Assembly (NCBI GenBank): GCA_016205125.1
Contig: JACQJE010000088.1
Coordinates: 1-18,673, forward strand
Direction: 5' to 3'
DNA length: 18,673 nucleotides
Source: Deltaproteobacteria bacterium
GTDB taxonomy: Bacteria; Bdellovibrionota; O2-12-FULL-43-9; JACQJE01
The translations under genes were made by a program, and so were the position numbers. Below, one piece after another: positions 15,664 to 18,673 of this stretch. How positions within the stretch are numbered: position 1 is the first letter of the stretch; each line of letters opens with the position of its first letter. The notes under the pieces were generated by a model that was not told the origin of the DNA, did not search any database, and was given only the letters and a program-made list of their open reading frames with translations.

Positions 15664-16917
15664 ATGCTCATGGGGAAGAGCAAGAAATCGGGCAGCAGAC
15701 AGGGCAATATCGTGGTTGGCCTCGATATAGGCACGACCAAAATCTGCGCGATTGTCGGGGAAATGCTCGGTTCTCACGTTGAAATTATCGGAATCGGCAC
15801 GCATCCCTCCACAGGCCTCCGCAAGGGGGTTGTGATCAACATCGAAAGCACAGTTGAGTCGATTCGTCGGGCTGTTGAAGAAGCTGAACTGATGGCGGGC
15901 TGCAGCATCACTTCTGTCTATGCCGGTATTGCGGGCGGCCATATCAAAGGCTTTAACAGCCACGGCATCATTGCTGTCAAAGAGAAGGAAGTGACAGAAG
16001 AGGATATCGAGCGCGTCATTGATGCCGCGAAAGCGGTTGCCATCCCGCTCGATCGTGAGGTGATTCACGTCATTCCTCAAGAGTATGTCATCGACAATCA
16101 AGACGGCATCAAAGAGCCTCTTGGCATGGCCGGTGTGAGACTGGAAGCCAAAGTGCACATTGTAACGGGCGCCATATCCGCAGCGCAGAACATTGTCAAA
16201 TGCTGTAACAAGGCTGGGGTGAACGTTTGCGATATTGTGCTGGAGCAGATTGCTTCGAGTTCCGCAGTACTCAGCCCAGATGAGCGGGAACTCGGTGTGG
16301 CGCTTGTGGACATTGGAGGAGGGACGACAGACATCGCGCTCTTTTCAGGGGGGTGTCTTGTTCATACTGCCGTCATTCCTCTGGGCGGAAATCACCTCAC
16401 CAATGACATCGCAGTCGGACTTCGGACGCCAACCTCTGAAGCAGAGCGGATCAAATGCGCATATGGCTGTTCCATGGTCTCTATGGTGAGCAAGGATGAA
16501 ACAATCGAAGTCCCCAGTGTTGGCGGGAGAAAACCGCGGCTGATTTCCCGGAAGATTCTGGCAGAAATTATCGAACCTCGCGTGGAAGAGATGCTGAGCC
16601 TCGTTCACAGGGAGATTTTCAAATCGGGGTACAAAGACCTGATCGCCTCCGGAGTTGTTGTGACAGGCGGCACAGCTATTTTGGAAGGGATTACGGAGAT
16701 TGCCGAAGCGATCTTTGATCTCCCTGTCAAAAAGGGGATTCCTTCAGGGGTCGGAGGTTTGCTCGATGTCGTCAATAGTCCCATCTACGCGACAGGTGTC
16801 GGTCTGGTGTTGTATGGCGGTCTGCAGGAGCCTGTCCATCGGTTTGAAGAGTCAGAAGCGAATACGTATCATCGCATTAAAGGACGCATGCGTCAGTGGT
16901 TGAGTGAAGTCTTCTAA
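15664..16917 (+). CDS. ftsA: Cell division protein FtsA (actin-like FtsZ membrane tether)
   Basis: Actin-fold ATPase that polymerises and anchors FtsZ to the membrane. The 417-aa protein shows phosphate-1 motif VVGLDIGTTKICAIVGE (from residue 17), phosphate-2 DIGGGTTDIALF (from D216), and the adenosine motif GVVVTGGTAIL (from G330). SHAS2-domain-type GLRKGVVINIEST follows the first motif, as in all FtsA. The last 16 residues (YHRIKGRMRQWLSEVF) can form the amphipathic membrane-targeting helix. A second ATG at 15670 is an equally possible start, since neither has a strong Shine-Dalgarno. The gene is 21 nt upstream of ftsZ. Confidence 0.96.
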   Translation: MLMGKSKKSGSRQGNIVVGLDIGTTKICAIVGEMLGSHVEIIGIGTHPSTGLRKGVVINIESTVESIRRAVEEAELMAGCSITSVYAGIAGGHIKGFNSHGIIAVKEKEVTEEDIERVIDAAKAVAIPLDREVIHVIPQEYVIDNQDGIKEPLGMAGVRLEAKVHIVTGAISAAQNIVKCCNKAGVNVCDIVLEQIASSSAVLSPDERELGVALVDIGGGTTDIALFSGGCLVHTAVIPLGGNHLTNDIAVGLRTPTSEAERIKCAYGCSMVSMVSKDETIEVPSVGGRKPRLISRKILAEIIEPRVEEMLSLVHREIFKSGYKDLIASGVVVTGGTAILEGITEIAEAIFDLPVKKGIPSGVGGLLDVVNSPIYATGVGLVLYGGLQEPVHRFEESEANTYHRIKGRMRQWLSEVF

Positions 16918-16938
16918 TTAGAATCGGGGAGAAGCACT

Positions 16939-18102
16939 ATGCTCGAATTCGCACATCAGTCTGCATCAGGGGCAAAGATTAAGGTGATTGGTGTCGGCGG
17001 CGGGGGGAGCAATGCCATCGACACGATGATTGCCGGGGGGCTTGAGGGGGTTGAATTCATCGTCGCCAACACCGATCGGCAGGCACTGGAGGCGAGCCGG
17101 GCAGAAGCCAAATTACAGCTTGGAACCGAGCTGACGAAAGGGCTTGGAGCAGGAGCTAATCCTGAAATTGGAAGAAATGCCGCGCTTGAGGATCACGCGA
17201 GAATTGCAGAGGCTCTTGATGGAGCAGACATGGTCTTTGTAACCGCAGGAATGGGGGGGGGCACAGGGACAGGCGGGGCTCCTGTCATCGCGCAGATTGC
17301 GAAAGAGTGCGGCGCTCTTACCGTGGGTGTCGTCACAAAGCCGTTTCTCTTCGAAGGGAAAAAGCGCCAGCGTCAGTCAGAGATGGGAATTGTTGAGATG
17401 CGCGCCAATGTCGACACACTGATCACGATTCCGAATCAACGCCTGCTGGCGATCTCTGACGAATCCACTTCACTCCTCGAAACTTTTAAAAAGGCAGACG
17501 AAGTCCTCCTTCATGCCGTGCAGGGTATTTCAGACCTCATCAATATCCGCGGGCTCATCAATCTCGATTTTGCCGATGTCCGCACGATCATGGTTGGAAA
17601 GGGGATGGCCCTCATGGGGACCGGGAAATCGAGCGGGCCAGATCGTGCTGTGGAGGCCGCAAAGAATGCTATCTCCAGTCCTCTCCTTGAAGACCTCTCC
17701 ATCAATGGCGCCATGGGAATTTTAATTAACATTACGGGCGGCACGAATCTCACCCTCCACGAAGTTAACAAAGCGGCCACGCTCATTCAAGAGGCGGCCC
17801 ACGACGAGGCAGAGATCATCTTTGGCTCTGTGATTGACAACAGCATGACAGAAGAGGTTCGCGTCACTGTCATCGCCACAGGCTTTAACTCTGGAGACCG
17901 CTCTGAGACAGCTCCCTCCGCGGAGGACCCCGAGCTGGTGCAGGAGACGCGCGAACGCGTTGACAACATGGACATCCCGACGATCATCCGGAACAAGCGC
18001 CGCCAGGAGGTCAATCGCCCTGTCCGGATTTCTTCAGACCTTGGCACTATAGATGACGACGAATACGATATCCCAACCTTCATCCGCCGCCAGATTGATT
18101 AG
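16939..18102 (+). CDS. ftsZ: Cell division GTPase FtsZ
   Basis: Tubulin-like GTPase that forms the Z ring. The 387-aa protein has the nucleotide-binding [11 protein letters not shown] (from G18), the tubulin signature GGGTGTGG at 106-113, and the T7 catalytic loop NLDFADV with N208, D210 and D213. A variable linker follows from about residue 315. The conserved C-terminal peptide [12 protein letters not shown] (376-387) should bind FtsA and other partners. A second, similar DIPTIIR lies at 345-351 in the linker. GGGGAG 8 nt before the ATG is a good ribosome-binding site. The tubulin signature is encoded over a run of nine G residues. It is the last gene of the cluster; no lpxC follows. Confidence 0.98.
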   Translation: MLEFAHQSASGAKIKVIGVGGGGSNAIDTMIAGGLEGVEFIVANTDRQALEASRAEAKLQLGTELTKGLGAGANPEIGRNAALEDHARIAEALDGADMVFVTAGMGGGTGTGGAPVIAQIAKECGALTVGVVTKPFLFEGKKRQRQSEMGIVEMRANVDTLITIPNQRLLAISDESTSLLETFKKADEVLLHAVQGISDLINIRGLINLDFADVRTIMVGKGMALMGTGKSSGPDRAVEAAKNAISSPLLEDLSINGAMGILINITGGTNLTLHEVNKAATLIQEAAHDEAEIIFGSVIDNSMTEEVRVTVIATGFNSGDRSETAPSAEDPELVQETRERVDNMDIPTIIRNKRRQEVNRPVRISSDLGTIDDDEYDIPTFIRRQID

Positions 18103-18171
18103 GGGGACAGGTCAGGCGTCTCTTGACAAAAAAATTCTGGTGTTCGCTTCTTTAGCCAACCCCGGCTGTTT

Positions 18172-18206
18172 GGACCGCACCCCTTCCAATGTCAGGGGTG
18201 CAGTCC
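18172..18206. terminator. Hairpin between convergent ftsZ and the small secreted-protein gene
   Basis: Arms 18172-18183 (GGACCGCACCCC) and 18195-18206 (GGGGTGCAGTCC) pair over 12 positions around an 11-nt loop. On the plus strand the stem has one C-A mismatch and is followed by a loosely T-rich stretch without a clean T-run. On the minus strand the odd pair becomes a G-U wobble, so the RNA stem is uninterrupted, but no T-run follows. It lies 69 nt after ftsZ and 25 nt past the opposing stop, so it may serve both. The rest of 18103-18231 shows no gene. Confidence 0.5.
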
Positions 18207-18231
18207 ATGTGTTGGTTTCGATTTTCAGGTT

Positions 18232-18468
18232 TTAGTAGCAGATATTGTAGACTTGCACTTTTGCTAGCAAATCAAATGAGAGTTGCTCTACCAGCAGTAG
18301 GTCAGTTGGTAGCGGGTCAGGGCAGTTGCCTTCTTGCGTTATTGTGAACACAGCGATGCAAGCAGTTCCGCCAAGGGCGGCACAGTCTGATCTAAAGGAC
18401 GCACTTGCACCCCTCCCTAGTCCCAGTAGGGCTGTCCCCAGTATCATTGATATTAATAGTGTTTTCAT
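18232..18468 (-). CDS. Small predicted secreted protein with four cysteines
   Basis: No family is recognised. The 78-aa product has a textbook signal peptide: MK, a hydrophobic core at residues 4-17, then GRGASA with likely signal peptidase I cleavage after A23. The mature part is about 55 aa with four cysteines (C29, C37, C49, C77), which could form two disulfides in the periplasm or outside the cell. It is not a lipoprotein, because no Cys follows the cleavage site. The ATG has AGGA 3 nt and a G6 run 8 nt upstream, so the ribosome-binding site is passable. It is convergent with ftsZ. The signal sequence, start and hairpin beyond its stop support a real gene, but coding status is not proven. 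Confidence 0.6.
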   Translation of the reverse strand: MKTLLISMILGTALLGLGRGASASFRSDCAALGGTACIAVFTITQEGNCPDPLPTDLLLVEQLSFDLLAKVQVYNICY

Positions 18469-18532
18469 ATTTCCTACCCCCCTTTCTTTCTCTACACAGA
18501 GCCTTAAACTCCGTAACTTCCCAATATCGCGA

Positions 18533-18608
18533 GGTAAGTTGCCTTTCCCACTTTACCGATACCCACCACCCCCATGGGCGGGAGCCGTTTCGAGAAGAAC
18601 TTCTTCTC
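18533..18608 (-). promoter_or_regulatory. Structured leader of the small secreted-protein gene
   Basis: In the predicted minus-strand leader three hairpins can be drawn. GAGAAGAA/TTCTTCTC about one central base (18592-18608) is also a DNA palindrome. CCCGCC/GGTGGG is a second stem with one G-U pair. GGTAA-a-GT/ACTTACC (arms 18550-18557 and 18533-18539) is the third. No known riboswitch class is recognised. The remainder of 18469-18673 shows no other gene. Confidence 0.35.
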
Positions 18609-18621
18609 TCAGGTATTACAT

Positions 18622-18650
18622 AAGTTATGTTACACTCGATAACTTCTCAA
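18622..18650 (-). promoter_or_regulatory. Candidate promoter for the small secreted protein
   Basis: Read on the minus strand, TTGAGA (plus 18645-18650) matches the -35 in five of six bases. After 17 bp it is followed by TAACTT (18622-18627), a weak -10. Transcription would begin near 18615, leaving a leader of roughly 145 nt before the ATG at 18468. Confidence 0.35.
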
Positions 18651-18673
18651 TAACTTGAGGCAGATCCTTATTC

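Larger units (their letters stand above)
18508..18652. repeat. Pair of 19-bp imperfect direct repeats plus short tandem and inverted repeats
   Basis: On the minus strand TATTGGGAAGTTACGGAGT (plus 18508-18526) and TATTGAGAAGTTATCGAGT (18634-18652) match at 16 of 19 bases, with starts 126 bp apart. The second copy overlaps a tandem pair of 11-mers (plus CTCGATAACTT, CTCAATAACTT at 18635-18656) and the predicted -35. AAGTTAT (18622-18628) and ATAACTT (18639-18645) form a further inverted repeat. These could be regulator sites or a dispersed repeat. Confidence 0.45.

Noticed and set aside
18123..18128. TTGACA after ftsZ as a promoter
   Set aside because: No acceptable -10 lies 16-18 bp downstream and no plus-strand gene follows it.
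1..18673. CRISPR arrays, tRNA or rRNA genes, insertion sequences, attachment sites
   Set aside because: No regularly spaced repeats, no cloverleaf-like sequence and no transposase or terminal inverted repeats were seen on either strand by eye.

Overview
The window holds a complete, single-strand division and cell wall (dcw) cluster of a Gram-negative-type bacterium. Fifteen plus-strand genes run almost without gaps in the order rsmH-ftsL-ftsI-murE-murF-mraY-murD-ftsW-murG-murC-murB-ddl-ftsQ-ftsA-ftsZ (about 359-18102). MurE carries the DNPR motif, so the stem peptide should contain meso-diaminopimelate. Gene order, a PASTA-bearing FtsI, the FtsZ sequence and roughly balanced base composition suggest a deltaproteobacterial lineage in the old broad sense (Desulfobacterota and relatives) or a neighbouring phylum such as Nitrospirota. 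This is an inference from overall resemblance, not a phylogeny.

Layout. 1-149: the 5' part of a divergent minus-strand gene that runs off the window and resembles PBECR-type nuclease-fold proteins. 150-358: intergenic, with a good plus-strand promoter. mraZ, which often heads dcw clusters, is absent. 359-15562: rsmH to ftsQ, with junctions that overlap (ATGA, TGATG, 11-nt and 17-nt overlaps) or are separated by 1 to 92 nt, consistent with one translationally coupled operon. 15563-15663: a 101-nt gap holding a candidate promoter and a perfect 9-bp hairpin just before ftsA. 15664-18102: ftsA and ftsZ. 18103-18231: a shared hairpin between convergent genes. 18232-18468: a small secreted cysteine-containing protein on the minus strand. 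18469-18673: its probable promoter and a long leader rich in hairpins and short repeats. No stretch over 300 bases lacks a gene.

How the genes work together. MurB completes UDP-MurNAc. MurC, MurD, MurE and MurF add L-Ala, D-Glu, meso-DAP and D-Ala-D-Ala (made by Ddl). MraY and MurG make lipid I and lipid II. FtsW and FtsI polymerise and cross-link lipid II at the septum. FtsL and FtsQ are divisome scaffold proteins, FtsA tethers the FtsZ ring to the membrane, and RsmH methylates 16S rRNA.

No wholly new system is evident. The points most worth a second look are the missing mraZ beside a PBECR-like gene, an A8 slippery run at the murG/murC junction, the ftsA leader hairpin, a duplicated DIPTxIR motif in the FtsZ tail, a MurB insertion, and the small secreted protein with its structured leader.
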